Positions 1 through 47,539 are shown, numbered from the stretch's first letter. The stretch is 64,000 nt of DNA from Xiphias gladius (GCF_016859285.1 NC_053407.1:22895215-22959214); one strand, 5' to 3'. Made by a program: numbers and translations. Notes: generated by a model from the sequence alone, not told the origin.

Positions 1-16
1 GGCCCCCCGTCCACAG

Positions 17-98
17 CACCAGCTGAGGGATTATCCCGTTGAGCGGATCCAGGGAAGAGGGGCCTCGCTGGGGGTGGATGGGAGACTGAGTGGGACGG
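17..98 (+). other. Possible 5' untranslated exon of tead4
   Basis: A GC-rich stretch is bounded by a plausible acceptor (ccgtccacag) and a good donor (GG then gtgagg). The position upstream of the first coding exon would suit a 5' UTR exon. This rests on splice-like dinucleotides alone, so it is weak. It could equally be chance. Confidence 0.2.
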
Positions 99-904
99 GT
101 GAGGGATGGAAGGGGGGCTTGTTTTAAGGCATAGGCTTAGGTTAATTAACCTCCTGGACGGTTTGACTAAAGCTACGAGCAGCACACTAATGGTTTATGG
201 CCTCCACAAATCTCACAGTGACCTACAGTGGCCCTGAGCTGGAGTTGCAGTTAGTTCAAAGTCGGTTACACTAACAATTGAAATGTCAAATTTGAGTTAT
301 GTTTTGTGATTGATTTCACAAAGTTTTGTTTTGGCGTGATTTTAGCGAAGCCACTGGCTCACTGTCGATTAGCTGGTTTGTGATCAAGATTATGGCTTGT
401 GACGAGTAGGATTTTTGGGATAAAATACACAACCACAAATTAGCACCATCAGGAAGACTTTCTACATGTTGTCTCTATGTAATTCGATCATGATTTTGTT
501 GTTTGATTTGATGCTCTAATTTGATTCGTTTCTATGCTTTCAGCCATTCTTTTTAATGGTTGATGTCTGGGTTTTACAAGAATGCTATTAACATATTCTG
601 ATCTATATACACAGCAGATGTAAAGGCAGTATTTCTTTGAGATTTGTATTATTATTATTTGTATTTGTTGAGTCCTACTTTTTGAAGACAAGTTTTAACA
701 GGCTGAATCATTTATTTTTTTTAAGCATAAGCTGTAAAAGCAATCGGTTACTAAAACATTCACAGCTTCACAGGACAAGACCTGTTAACTAGATGATAAT
801 GAGCAATGTCTCACTTACATCTGTGTGGTGTCGCTTCTTGATAAATGACTTACCAACTCACTAACAATGACCCTTTTCGACCGCACAGGAATACATTTCA
901 CTTT

Positions 905-1062
905 AGATTGAATTATGATTGAACCATAAAATGTCTGACATTTTTTAATTATTAAAAAAAAAAAATGAAATGATTTCTCGACTATCAAAATAGTTGCTGA
1001 TTTTTTTTTAAAAATTATTTTGTTATTCGATGAAACGATGATTTGTACTAATCGTTTCAGCT
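905..1062. repeat. Degraded AT-rich dispersed repeat fragment
   Basis: The stretch contains ctatcaaaatagttgctgat, a core shared with the teleost repeat that has ggctgcaac ends and related to the copy at 14055-14400. It is poorly preserved and its boundaries are approximate. Confidence 0.35.
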
Positions 1063-1176
1063 CTCCACTTACCGGCACAGATATCAACCTCAAAAACCAA
1101 TATCATTCATATCGTGTGGGACTTGGAGTTGTGTTTGTGTGGGCATGAGTTTATTTTTTCCGTGTGCATCTTTACA

Positions 1177-1316
<140 letters not shown>

Positions 1317-2689
1317 AGGAGGGAGATGGGGAGAATGGCCAACTGGCCGGACGCTTTGCAGGAAGCATTGTGGAACATCAGGGGGCTCAGAGGAAGTGCG
1401 AGGGGAGGAACTGGACGGACCGGCTGGAGAGTCTTACTCACTCCCTACAGCACACTGACTCACTCATCAGATCACTATGACCCCTTTTCAACTGTAACCT
1501 TGAAGAACTTAGACCCCCTGTACTGCCTCCACACCTAACACACTCATTCATGGTTTGGATTATTCCTGACGTAATGGTTGCTGCTTTTCCTTTTGTTGCC
1601 CTAGATGGACATGGAGGTCTCTTAGTTACATGGTGGCAGGAAAAACGTTGATGACAAACACAAAGCTCTGTTTGTACTGACTCACGGGTTTGTGAGTCCT
1701 TTCTTAACCATGTCCTACCATCTGTGCCCGATTTCCATTTTTCTCCTGCATGTCCGCCGAGAGGAAGAGGTGGAGCTGACGTCTGTCTCATGCTCTCCAC
1801 TCAAATGTATAAGCGCAGTGTGCACATCCTAAACAAACTGGTGTGTAGAGAAAACAGGATATGAATGCTGTGCGTCGGCAGACTTTTTGCAAGTCATTCA
1901 TCCCTATGCTGTCACTTGCATGTGGATCTCATTGCTGTTTGGCCATTTTTTGCTTCACAAAGAGCCAATGGAATGTAAAATTAATCCATTTAATTAGTCA
2001 GCTGGTTAATGTAATACTCTCCCCACCCAAAACAATGCACGAACACATTCAAATCTCAGCAGATGATCTATAAGTTTAATAATACAGTCAGTTTTAGTGC
2101 TGATGAAGAAATGGGCAACCTAAAAAGCCCCCTGGCCTTAATATCCTGGTATGATCCTCCTTGGCATGCGTGTCTAAGTGTGTCTGAGGACAGTGATCCC
2201 ACTTTAATGTGTCTACTCATTTGTTGACTTTAGGCCCCATCCTGCAGCCCCTCTCCTGCCCTGCCGTTGTCTCAGCGCTAGGTGCCACTTTATTTGTTTT
2301 CACAGTGGCAGTAACCTAATCAATGATCTGAGGTGCTTTTTCCAAATCGGGATTAGCAGCTATGGGGCTGATGTGATCATGTAGTCCGCCATGAGATTCA
2401 TGTGACTGCCCTAAAGTAGCGGCTAGGTTGCTAACCAGCCTAGGTGGTGATGTCATCTGGTCTCAGGAGCATTTCTAGGATGAAAACTTTGTCAGTCTGA
2501 TTTTAGTGGCTTTTATGTTTTAATGTGATATGAAGAATTAGCTGGTCTGCAAATGTTGGAGCCCTTGAGTTTATGAGAGTCTTTAAGACACAAAAAACAT
2601 TTTTCTGCGTTCCTGAAAAGTCGTCATTTTGTGAATGAATTATAAGGGTCTGCAAAGTGTTCGTCTAAAGCAGCCCACATATTCATGAT

Positions 2690-3035
2690 TAGTTCTGACT
2701 TGATAAGTTTATTAATTGTTTAGTCAAAGAATGAAAAATTTCTTTTCCTTAAATAATCAATTATTTGTTTAAGTAAACTATCAAGGAAAAATGTCATACA
2801 TTTTTGGATTCTTGCATCTTTAATGTGAGAATTTGCTGCTTTCCTCTGGAGTACATTATTTTTAATTCAGTATCTTTGAGATTTTAACTCTTGTTTGCAC
2901 AAAACAAGCCATCTGAAGACAACACCTTGGGTTAAGGGAAATTCCCTGACATTTTATAGCCTAAACAATTAATTGATTATTCAAAAGATATGAACACATT
3001 AATTAATGATATCAAATAAGTGTTAGTTGCAGCCT
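2690..3035. repeat. AT-rich dispersed repeat copy ending gttgcagcc
   Basis: It contains several attaattg/gattattc blocks, the internal piece gccatctgaagacaa, and a gttgcagcc end. These match the layout of the teleost MITE-like family also present at 14055-14400, 32750-33000 and 58600-58870. The left boundary is uncertain. Confidence 0.4.
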
Positions 3036-3606
3036 TGTTAATTACTTTTGAATGTTAATGTGGGCTTTTTCTCTTTTCTTCCTCCTGTAAGTGTTATATA
3101 TGTAAAGTGTGCATGAGTGAATGATTTTTAAAAACAGAAAGTCATTTTGCCAAATTTGCATTATGTGAAAGTGTTGGTGCTCAGTGTGTCGGAACATATC
3201 AACTGTTGTTATATTATTATTCTTAAAAGTATAGATTATATAGAACATTTAAATTAGTAAATCCTTGTCAGAAAAAAGGACAAAAATCTAGATTGGATTA
3301 TTCTTTTCTTCACAAAACGTACATTTTTGCGAGGGGAACCTAAGAAATCCTTCCCCCAGGTAATTCTGGATTTTAGAGACTTCCTCCTTAAACAGCACCA
3401 CATCAATGTTATCATCCTTTTTTTTCCCTTTCCCAGGACTATCCCGCCACATCCAGACTCATCATCATCATCATCACACTTGTGGATTTCATAAAGGCAG
3501 ATCCACTCCCTGCAGCCTCCTCCTCCTCCCTCTCCTTCCACCCTCATCTCCCCCAACCCCTGACCCACCCCCCCCTGCTCTGTGGCGCCCTTTTTGTCTT
3601 CCCACC

Positions 3607-30164
<26,558 letters not shown>

Positions 30165-30739
30165 CACGGTCACACAGCTGGAACTTACCTGCTATAGACC
30201 CACTGCAGCACCTCAGTGAGCAACAACGCTAAACAATGGACTGCTTCCTCCGTGAGCTTAGAGCTGAAACCTTACAACTCGGTCAGGAGCCCAGAGAAAC
30301 ACTGGCTTGGTCAGCGTGCCCAGGAACACTACTACTGCTGAGGAAGAGGTGGATTTGAGACTGTGGAAGCTGAAACAGGCTTTGTGTGAAGAGTGAAAAG
30401 AATAAGAAGAGGACCATGATACACTGTGGTCTCTATACCAAAGGAGCCAAACCTAGCCATCAAGACCTGCATGAGAGAGTTGTCATTGGTGGTGTTTTCA
30501 TCTCATTTTACTAGTGCTTGTTTTTTTTTTTTTTTTTGGATTTAGATTCTTTTACACACATGCATGTGCAGGAGATGTTTGCTACAGAGGAGTTTGGCTG
30601 CCTCAGGGTGCCACCTAGTGACTTAAATATGAATTACAACGAGGAAAAGTAATTGAAATTAGACTGAGAATCCCTCCTTGGCACATCCATAAAATATCAC
30701 TGTTTTTGGCGCCGATCTCTTGTGTTATTTGAGCATTTG

Positions 30740-30745
30740 AATAAA
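30740..30745 (+). promoter_or_regulatory. Polyadenylation signal AATAAA, tead4 3' UTR copy 1
   Basis: A canonical AATAAA lies 576 bases after the stop codon, followed by a GT-rich stretch (atatgtacagtg). The same hexamer recurs in the duplicate at 32020-32025. Which copy supplies the mature 3' end is unknown. Confidence 0.6.
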
Positions 30746-31251
30746 TATGTACAGTGCCATATGTATCTCCTCTAAAGAGAGTTATGAAAATAAGAGGCTA
30801 AAATGATTTAAAAGAGCTATTGTATTCACTTTGTTTGATTGTTAATGTCATGTTTCTCGTATTGTCTTACTGTTTTTGATTGAAAACTATCTGACTACAA
30901 CAAAAGGCACATAATAACACTGCTAACTTGAACCAGATTTGGATCTGTAAGCCGATTACAGATGTTGTCTGTAACTGTAACTTGCCCTGAATTGTCAGAT
31001 GAAAATACAAGTGTTTCTTACATAAATCCTCCCTTTTGCTGAGTTTTGAATTCTGTGAAAACTGCTGCCATACACTGCTACATGCAGGGTTTTATTCTAT
31101 ATACATAGAGTTTTTGATATCCTGTATACATCTCAGAGCAAAGCTTTCACATTTCCTGATCCCTTCAAACATCTTGGTGGTCTTCGGGTTACATCACTGA
31201 AGTTGCAGATCACTTAACAAACATGGCTAAATATAAGTTTAATGCATTTTT

Positions 31252-32545
31252 TTTAAAAACATGAGTAATCAAGGTTAGGTAGGTTTTTATCCTGGCATGA
31301 CTGAACAGGATCTTCTGTGTTTGTCCACAGGTGGTGACTAACAGGGACACACTGGAGACCCTGCTGTGCGTAGCCTACGTCTTTGAAGTGTCCACTAGTG
31401 AGCACGGCGCACAGCACCATATTTACAGGCTAGTGAAAGACTGACACGGTCACACAGCTGGAACTTACCTGCTATAGACCCACTGCAGCACCTCAGTGAG
31501 CAACAACGCTAAACAATGGACTGCTTCCTCCGTGAGCTTAGAGCTGAAACCTTACAACTCGGTCAGGAGCCCAGAGAAACACTGGCTTGGTCAGCGTGCC
31601 CAGGAACACTACTACTGCTGAGGAAGAGGTGGATTTGAGACTGTGGAAGCTGAAACAGGCTTTGTGTGAAGAGTGAAAAGAATAAGAAGAGGACCATGAT
31701 ACACTGTGGTCTCTATACCAAAGGAGCCAAACCTAGCCATCAAGACCTGCATGAGAGAGTTGTCATTGGTGGTGTTTTCATCTCATTTTACTAGTGCTTG
31801 TTTTTTTTTTTTTTTTTGGATTTAGATTCTTTTACACACATGCATGTGCAGGAGATGTTTGCTACAGAGGAGTTTGGCTGCCTCAGGGTGCCACCTAGTG
31901 ACTTAAATATGAATTACAACGAGGAAAAGTAATTGAAATTAGACTGAGAATCCCTCCTTGGCACATCCATAAAATATCACTGTTTTTGGCGCCGATCTCT
32001 TGTGTTATTTGAGCATTTGAATAAATATGTACAGTGCCATATGTATCTCCTCTAAAGAGAGTTATGAAAATAAGAGGCTAAAATGATTTAAAAGAGCTAT
32101 TGTATTCACTTTGTTTGATTGTTAATGTCATGTTTCTCGTATTGTCTTACTGTTTTTGATTGAAAACTATCTGACTACAACAAAAGGCACATAATAACAC
32201 TGCTAACTTGAACCAGATTTGGATCTGTAAGCCGATTACAGATGTTGTCTGTAACTGTAACTTGCCCTGAATTGTCAGATGAAAATACAAGTGTTTCTTA
32301 CATAAATCCTCCCTTTTGCTGAGTTTTGAATTCTGTGAAAACTGCTGCCATACACTGCTACATGCAGGGTTTTATTCTATATACATAGAGTTTTTGATAT
32401 CCTGTATACATCTCAGAGCAAAGCTTTCACATTTCCTGATCCCTTCAAACATCTTGGTGGTCTTCGGGTTACATCACTGAAGTTGCAGATCACTTAACAA
32501 ACATGGCTAAATATAAGTTTAATGCATTTTTTTTTAAAAACATGA
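31252..32545 (+). repeat. Tandem duplication, copy 2
   Basis: A direct repeat of 29972-31251 at a constant offset of 1,280 bp, ending again with tttaaaaacatga. It includes acceptor, exon, stop and poly(A) signal. Confidence 0.97.
31331..31444 (+). CDS. Duplicate of the tead4 terminal exon
   Basis: It is base-for-base the same as exon 11, with the same acceptor (tttgtccacag) and stop. If transcription reads through copy 1, splicing from exon 10 to this exon would give the same protein with the same 3' UTR. It is redundant rather than broken. It is either a very recent duplication or an assembly error. Confidence 0.8.
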   Translation: MVTNRDTLETLLCVAYVFEVSTSEHGAQHHIYRLVKD

Positions 32546-32749
32546 TGTTATAATACCACCTACCTCTGAGATGACAGATGGCAGATACATACAGAGGCAC
32601 ATGCATATCAGAGCTAAAGGGAATAAAGGAGCTGCTTGCAGCTGCAAAAAATTGCAACTAATTGCTGATGGTGGTGAAAGAGCTCCAGGAAGACCTCAAA
32701 CAAAAACCAAAAGGTAAGTAGTGGTAAAAAGATAAGTATCAAGAGCTTC

Positions 32750-33000
32750 GGCTTAGATATTATCAGTATTGATTAATCTATTGATTATTCAATTTGATGA
32801 ATCAGAACATTATTAGACTACACAATGTCAAAAAATAGTCAAAAATGTCCAATGCAAGTTCCCCCAGTCTAAGGTGGCCTCTTCAGATTGTTTATCTTCT
32901 CTGACCAACAGTCCAAATCTAACAGATATCCCACTTACAATCATAGAAGACGAAGGAGAGTAGCAGTGGCAAGTCCTCACATTTTACAGGCTGGAACAAG
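32750..33000. repeat. AT-rich MITE-like dispersed repeat
   Basis: It carries gattaatctattgattattc, a ggcctcttcagattgttta block, ccaacagtccaaatct and a tttacaggctggaacaagaa block, the internal order of the family seen at 58600-58870. It is diverged and its edges are approximate. Confidence 0.5.
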
Positions 33001-33106
33001 AAAATGTAGACGTTAATACGACGTTGCAGATTGATGCCCATCTATGCACATTTTCTCATATTGAAAATGCCGCATCCGTATTCAGTGAGCGTATAATGGA
33101 AGCGGC

Positions 33107-33122
33107 CACTGCCATCTGGTGG
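33107..33122 (-). promoter_or_regulatory. Candidate CTCF-binding motif between tead4 and mansc4
   Basis: The minus strand reads CCACCAGATGGCAGTG, which matches every position of the vertebrate CTCF core CCASYAGRKGGCRSYV. It lies between the duplicated tead4 3' end and the mansc4 promoter, a sensible place for a domain boundary. Occupancy cannot be judged from sequence. Confidence 0.5.
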
Positions 33123-33819
33123 CGCCGAGACATCATTACACCCGCCCCCCCAATCCGCATCAACTTGGCAGTTTAACATGGTGAAACTCTTGACGCTGAG
33201 TTGAGTAATGTGGTACACTGAGCACATAAAAAGTACACCGTGATTCTTGGCCAATTTCTATGTAACCCACCCGTGGCTGTTCCAAACCGAAGAATGAGTG
33301 TTGGTTTAAAGTTCCCACTGCTATGAAAAAACAAACAAAAAAACAAAAAACTAAATTCCAAGTGGGACATGGGCCACAGATACTTTGCTGCTCAGTTGAA
33401 TTAGCTGTTTTCCCCGAGGCACTTTAACCGGATCAGCCCGCTGGGATGTTTGTCTCACGGGTGCAGCAACCTTATATACCTCCGGTAAAGTCTTATCGGC
33501 AATTTCAGTAACCCTTTTTTTTTTTTTTTTTGGCGATAAAAGAGGTTAACATATAATATGAAACCTAACGCCAAAGAAGTACGTTTTTTTTTTTTCAGCT
33601 GAAGCTGCTTAAATCCTGTGGTGTCGGTTCGAGCGGGACCACGATTCATTTCTGTTCGGAATTGAACAGAATTGTTTCCCCCGAAGTAGTAGCCTATACT
33701 GCTACGACTGCGGCGAGCCACTCTCGGAGGTCTGGCCCTGCCGAGAACGGGCAGGTTGTCGTGCCCCCCCCCCACAGAGAGAACAAGGGTTGCCGGCGTT
33801 TTTAATCCGAGTTGCCACT

Positions 33820-34960
33820 AGAAGTGGTGCAAGTTTTACTTCCGAGCGCCGCGGAGAGTTTTCCAAACCGCACCAGAGTTTACGGGGCCTGAAGCAGGAC
33901 TGGGTCGGACCCTGTGCTACACATTTACGGGAGGGCAGCGGTCTAGAAATGAGACTTTAGATCGAAAGTCTAAAGAACGAAAACTAGTTTCTTTTCAACC
34001 TTCTTAGGGTTTTTTTTTTTTTTGGGGGGGGGGGGGCATAGGAACGTTTGCATTTCCATGGCAACTGCGCAGCCCCTTTTGCTGAGTGAGTCCGCGCGAC
34101 AGGATCGACTCCACGAACATTAGATTTCTCGCAGTGAGGTTGTATTTGGTTATTTTATAGCCCGCTGTTTGTCGTGAGCTGCCTTCTGTCCTCTCCTCTG
34201 TGTCCTCTCACACTCACACTCTGACTCAGAGTGTTGGCCGCGACAAAAACCGACCCCGGGAGCGGAAGTCCTGCGGACGCGAGAGGTCAGGGGGCGATGA
34301 CCGGACTGGTCGGAGCTGACAGAAGGGCCACGGCGACTCCCGCGACCGCGTCTTTGGCCGCAGCGGGCACAGGCTCGCCGAACACTGGAAACACGAAGCC
34401 AGGTCTGAGGAGTCTGGATCGCCGAGGCACGGTGGGGGTCAGAATTTCGGCGTCGGCGGCTTGAGTCCGTTCATTTGAAAACCACAGCCTGTCCGAGTAC
34501 TGTCGCTGACCCCTTTCTTCTAATGGCTACTTCCGGCACCATAACGCACCGTTTCACAAAGCGAAACCCGTCTCAAACTGGTGTCATGAACACGTTGGGT
34601 TTACCCTCAATGGCCTCCCCGGTCACCAGGTCCGAATCCAGTAGAACACCATTGGGATGTGGGCAGCGTGGAGTGACGTGATGCCATCACGACAACATGG
34701 ACCGGGACCTTTACGAACCTGCTTCCAACATCTGGCGGAATCCAAGTGGAGGCCCTACCCAGACACCTTGCGCGAGGCTGCGTCTCCACCTCCTCCAGGC
34801 GCGTAGCTGTGACTCACCTGCAGAGGGACTGGCACCGGTAAAAAAAAAAAAAACAACAGACCAACCGGCTCCGCTCCGTGCCCCGGTCAACTCCAGGCTC
34901 GCGGGGCTGCCCAGACGCGCCGGTGCCTCGTGCGGGTGTTGTCGTTTAACATCGCGCGCC
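33820..34960 (+). promoter_or_regulatory. CpG-rich 5' region of mansc4
   Basis: G+C and CpG content rise clearly from about 33.8 kb to the start codon, unlike the AT-rich surroundings. No TATA box is obvious. The open frame at 34231-34464 looks like a composition effect or upstream ORF, since its product resembles no known protein. The transcription start is not defined. Confidence 0.45.
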
Positions 34961-35180
34961 ATGAAGGCCACGTGGGTTTTGCTGGCGGTTTTGAGCGGGG
35001 TGTGCCGCGCTCGGTCGACGTGCTCGCCGACGTCTTATTACAAGAACTGCTGGATCCGACGCTTCCCGGGCGTTTTCATCGACGTCGAGGAGTCGCAGAG
35101 GAGAGGGGCGCAGCTTCTGAGGCGTTACCAGGAGGAGACCGCGCTGAGATGCAGCCGCACCTGCTGCCTAACGAGAAACT
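34961..35180 (+). CDS. mansc4: mansc4 exon 1 (signal peptide, first part of MANSC domain)
   Basis: It opens with ATG after gcgcgcc and encodes the signal peptide, then the MANSC domain to CCLTRN. The donor is T|gtgagt. Without splicing the frame stops within three codons, so the donor is well supported. Confidence 0.9.
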
Positions 35181-37175
35181 GTGAGTGATGCTTCTTAATA
35201 ATAGACGCCCTTTCCTTCACTTGCTTCGCCTCCGCTGGTCCTCTTACACATGCACTCCACCCCGTGACTCTCGCCGTTTTACTCTCACAGTTTCCTGTAA
35301 TCTGGCCACCTTTCACTATGACACTGCTCAGGAAAGGGTGAACTGTTTCCACCTACACTGTCCGACACCGGAGAGCTGTATTCTCGGCCACGGGGGCAAC
35401 GTTGTTCTGTACAATATCACAAAAGGTAAGTAGGTGGGCTCCAATCCAGAATGAAAATGCTTCCCAGGTCTCGAATTCAAATGTATGTAGTCTGGTTATG
35501 TATATTTATCAGAAAAACCTCAGCCTATATGCATAGCAACTAAAACCAGGGCCTACGACAGACTCAAGAAGACCTTGTGAAGTCTGACTCCAGCTTACAT
35601 ACCAATTCTGCCTTAGCCCACTACTAATCCTAGAGCTGGCAGTAATGGAAAGTATGCAATGAAGTCGTACATCTAACCGAGGACTTCCGTGCGATTTGGG
35701 GGTACTTGTAGTCTGCTTGAGTTTTTTTTCCCATCTTCTGCCACTTTTTTTTGCTCCACTACATTTACCTAACGGCCACAGTTCCCGGTTACTTTCCACA
35801 TTCAAATGTTGCAAGCCAAGCACGTGCTCGTCCTAGAAAAATATCTGTTAAGAACCACCCGGCGGTAGTTAAAATCATCGCCACGCCGACCAACTACAAC
35901 AGTTAAATGCTACTGACACAAAAGCATCATTAACAATATTATAATATAATACAAAAAATTGTGTACTTTTACTTAAGATTTTAATTGTAGGACTTTTACC
36001 GGTAAAGTGTTTTTCAGTGTAATATTGCTAAATTTACTTCAGTAAAAGATCTGAATACTTCTTCCACCACTGAGACCCACTACTACTACATCTACTACTA
36101 CTACTAATTAATAGCAAAAGGAGTTTTTTGGTTTTTAATTCATTTTTTAATTTGAGGTAAATAACTACATTTTTTAGAAAAGTAAAAATTAATTGATCAT
36201 ATATAATTAAAACGTTAGAGACATTTTTAAAAAGCCAGTACATTTAAAAACAAAACAAAACTGTGGGATAGTCATAAATGTCTTCATGTCCCAGGGGTGG
36301 ATCCTGACCTGCTGGTGTTTGGAAAATACTTCGCCTCCAACGTGCGCGTGTTACCCCACCACTACAGCCGAGTCAACGCCTCGGAGCCACTGCCCCCAGA
36401 CAAACGCCAGTTCATACATCCACCTCCACCTCCACCCGCTGTCCCGCCTCTGACGTCTGCACCGACAGTCAAACCGCCCACCACGACAAGCAGAGTGCTG
36501 ATCGCCGCCACCACCGCCGCCGCCGCCGCTGCTGCTGCTGCTGCCACCGTGCCGCCGGGCACCAGTCAGCCCACAATAGTCTCCACATCTACAACCGCAT
36601 TGTCCTCCGCTTCAACTGCTCCTCTGACACTGCTGGGGAACCATGCACAAACAACAGCCCCGACCACCCCTACCATTTCTCTTGCACCCAGCTTTACTAC
36701 ACCTCCTTCATCCACCACAGCTACCACCCTTGGCCTTTACAATCCTGGGACGACTCCCGTCTTTTCTGCCACAACTGCTCAGCCCTCCGCATCCACCACC
36801 CCCTTCCCTCGGTCACCCACCAGCCCACCAACCTCCACGGCCCTCATGGGCAACATAGGGAGCAGCAAACAATACCCCAATGACACCAAGGGTAGCCCGG
36901 GGTGGAACCACACTGCAGGCGGTGAGGGAGGCCAGGGAGTCAGCGGAGAGGACGCTTTAGGGGGGTTGGGACCCGGGTGGCACGCAGCCGCTCACACCGT
37001 GCTGGTTGCAATGGCCATCTGTATCACAGTGCTGCTGAGCTGCTGTTGCTCCATTCTGCTGGTCGTGAGCTGGAGGGGTCAGAGGAAGAGGATGGGACGC
37101 TACCGAACCTCATGGCGCGGGAAAAGAGGCTCCATGCGTCTGATAAAGTATGTGCTGGTCAGGGAAAGTTCCTGA
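34961..37175 (+). CDS. mansc4: MANSC domain-containing protein 4-like, single-pass membrane protein
   Basis: Exons 34961-35180, 35291-35425 and 36295-37175 join in phase to give 411 residues. Order: signal peptide (about 1-19, MKATWVLLAVLSGVCRA), a cysteine-rich MANSC domain (about 20-120) with CSPTSYYKNCWIRRFPGVFI, CSRTCCLTRN and FHLHCPTPESC, a long Pro/Ser/Thr-rich stalk likely to be O-glycosylated, containing Ala10 at about 193-202, a transmembrane helix at about 353-377, and a basic tail ending MRLIKYVLVRESS. MANSC domains occur in animal surface proteins; the function of MANSC4 is not well defined. The start was chosen for the signal peptide directly behind it. Convergence with mrps35 matches mammals and supports MANSC4 over MANSC1. 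Confidence 0.88.
35291..35425 (+). CDS. mansc4: mansc4 exon 2 (rest of MANSC domain)
   Basis: It completes Phe and encodes SCNLATFHYDTAQERVNCFH and LHCPTPESCILGHGG, then NVVLYNITK. The acceptor is actctcacag and the donor G|gtaagt. Confidence 0.93.
35426..36294 (+). other. mansc4 intron 2
   Basis: AT-rich non-coding DNA with a short CTA repeat near 36080. The acceptor tcatgtcccag closes it. Nothing else was recognised. Confidence 0.8.
36295..37175 (+). CDS. mansc4: mansc4 exon 3 (stalk, transmembrane helix, tail)
   Basis: It begins GVDPDLLVFGKYF after the split Gly codon. Six consecutive prolines, TTT-rich repeats and Ala10 mark a low-complexity stalk. The hydrophobic segment TVLVAMAICITVLLSCCCSI and following residues is the membrane anchor. 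Confidence 0.92.
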
Positions 37176-38325
37176 AAGAGGGGCCAAGAAAAAAAAAAAA
37201 AAATTCTCATTTGTTTACAGCAAAGTTTTTAATGGACGAATCCAGGATAAAGACATTTGATATAAGTTAGAATGTTTACTGTTATGTGTCTGTAAAACAG
37301 AAGTTTTTGCAAATAGCAAAGACATAGCTTTATATTGCTTTATTTTAAGCAGACAGGAATGGAAATGTAGCTACTGTCAACTGATGCGGTGAGGCTGAGA
37401 TACTGTATATTTAAACTGTACAAGCAGCGGTATATTATGGTTTACGAGATTACCAGAAACATTGGTTTCACTTGTTACTCGGTGACTTTCGACAGATTCA
37501 GCCAATATATCTGACCACTGCAATTTGCCTCGAGAAAGACGATATGATGCACATTTGGCTGAACTATACTTTGATGTACTTCAGTGAGTCTAAAGCGATG
37601 TTGATGCCAAACCTCGAGGACATTTGCCAGTTGTCTGCACTGGTCCTAAGTGGGAGTTGGGCACTTCCAAGCAAAAAAGCTGCTACAATTGAGGCATTGT
37701 TCAGATTGTCAGCCATGTGTTGTCCTTTGTGGAGCTGAAGGAGGAATACTGTTTGCCCTGTGGCCATCATTGTTTAACCCTCCCGCAGTTGAGCGAAATC
37801 TCAGTGCATTGGGTTTCTCCTGACTTACAAGTGCACGGACCACAGACCAAAACTCTCTAAGAAGGGTGAGGTCCTTTTCAACAGCCTGCTGCTGAAAGCT
37901 TCCTTTGACCTGGGTCGCGCTCCTCGACCTGATAATGACGAGAGTGGGATTGGAGCTCAAGTTGACTGAATGGGGGTTTTTATTACGTAAAAGCTTTACC
38001 CATCATGCACGGGAACTTCAAAGACAGAACACTCATTAAAAATAACATACATCAGACTTTTATTTTTGTATTAAAGAAAGAATCATGCACCTGATATGAC
38101 AACAGATTTATTTTGAGAAAAATAAATACATTAGTTGAGACCCATGAGGCTTTAATATTCTGACCTGTACTGGAATAGTAATTATCTACAGTCATCTCTG
38201 GTTTGTGTTACTGGTATGTAGATGGAGTTCAAAGTGTATTTAAAATGTTTTTGTTGATCCTATTACAGGTCCCAGTTGCACTTGGTCACTGTCTTCATGT
38301 CAATACATTTGTACATTAAGCTCTA
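37176..38325. other. Convergent 3' region of mansc4 and mrps35
   Basis: The stop codons of the two genes face each other across 1.15 kb, which must hold both 3' UTRs. An A-rich run follows the mansc4 stop. Open frames at 37472-37738 (+) and 37564-37960 (-) overlap on both strands and resemble nothing known, so they are treated as untranslated. Confidence 0.7.
38059..38112 (-). promoter_or_regulatory. Polyadenylation signals of mrps35
   Basis: AATAAA on the minus strand occurs at 38107-38112 and 38059-38064, 214 and 262 bases past the mrps35 stop. Either could end the transcript. Confidence 0.5.
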
Positions 38326-47086
<8,761 letters not shown>

Positions 47087-47539
47087 GTTTTCCCAATGAC
47101 TACGGAAAGCAGCGAGGAGACAAATGAGGAGAAAAGCGAGGGGTTTAATTTAGCGCAGAGTGAGTGTTTAGTGCCTCCTAAAGGTGAAAACGTGTGGAAT
47201 CACAGCTCCCCAAGGCCGGATTACAGACGGGGAAAAGCGGGGAACTGCACAGGGGCCCCGGGCCCCAGACCTCCAGGTGCCCCAAAAGCCCCAGGTTTAC
47301 TCCAAATCATTTGGTCTATGTAAGTTAATTAATTGAAAATTAGTTAGAAATCTGCACCACTTGAGTACAATATCAACAATATCAGGCCCTCCATCATCCA
47401 TCTCATGTCCTTTTTCTTGTCAAATTCTAGTTTTAAGACCTGATTGTTTTAGGTGATATTGTATATTATGTATTTAGTTAATGTGTTTTATTAAAATGCT
47501 TTATTTTTGTGTAATTAACACAGCTTGATTGTTCGGTGT

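Noticed and set aside
3406..3606. ATG at 3406 as the tead4 start, which would add a leader containing a six-His run
   Set aside because: It lies upstream of a strong acceptor at 3436, within the likely intron. Homology to TEAD begins only near 3607, and the His run comes from a cat/cac repeat in the leader.
33455..33775. Minus-strand frame of 106 codons
   Set aside because: It spans two poly-A/T tracts coding for Lys runs and resembles no known protein.
34231..34464. 77-codon frame upstream of mansc4
   Set aside because: Its Ala/Thr/Gly-rich product reflects GC-rich promoter sequence. No homology or splice signal supports it.
34697..34960. Upstream in-frame ATG at 34697 as mansc4 start
   Set aside because: The added 88 residues resemble no protein and would bury the signal peptide that starts exactly at 34961.
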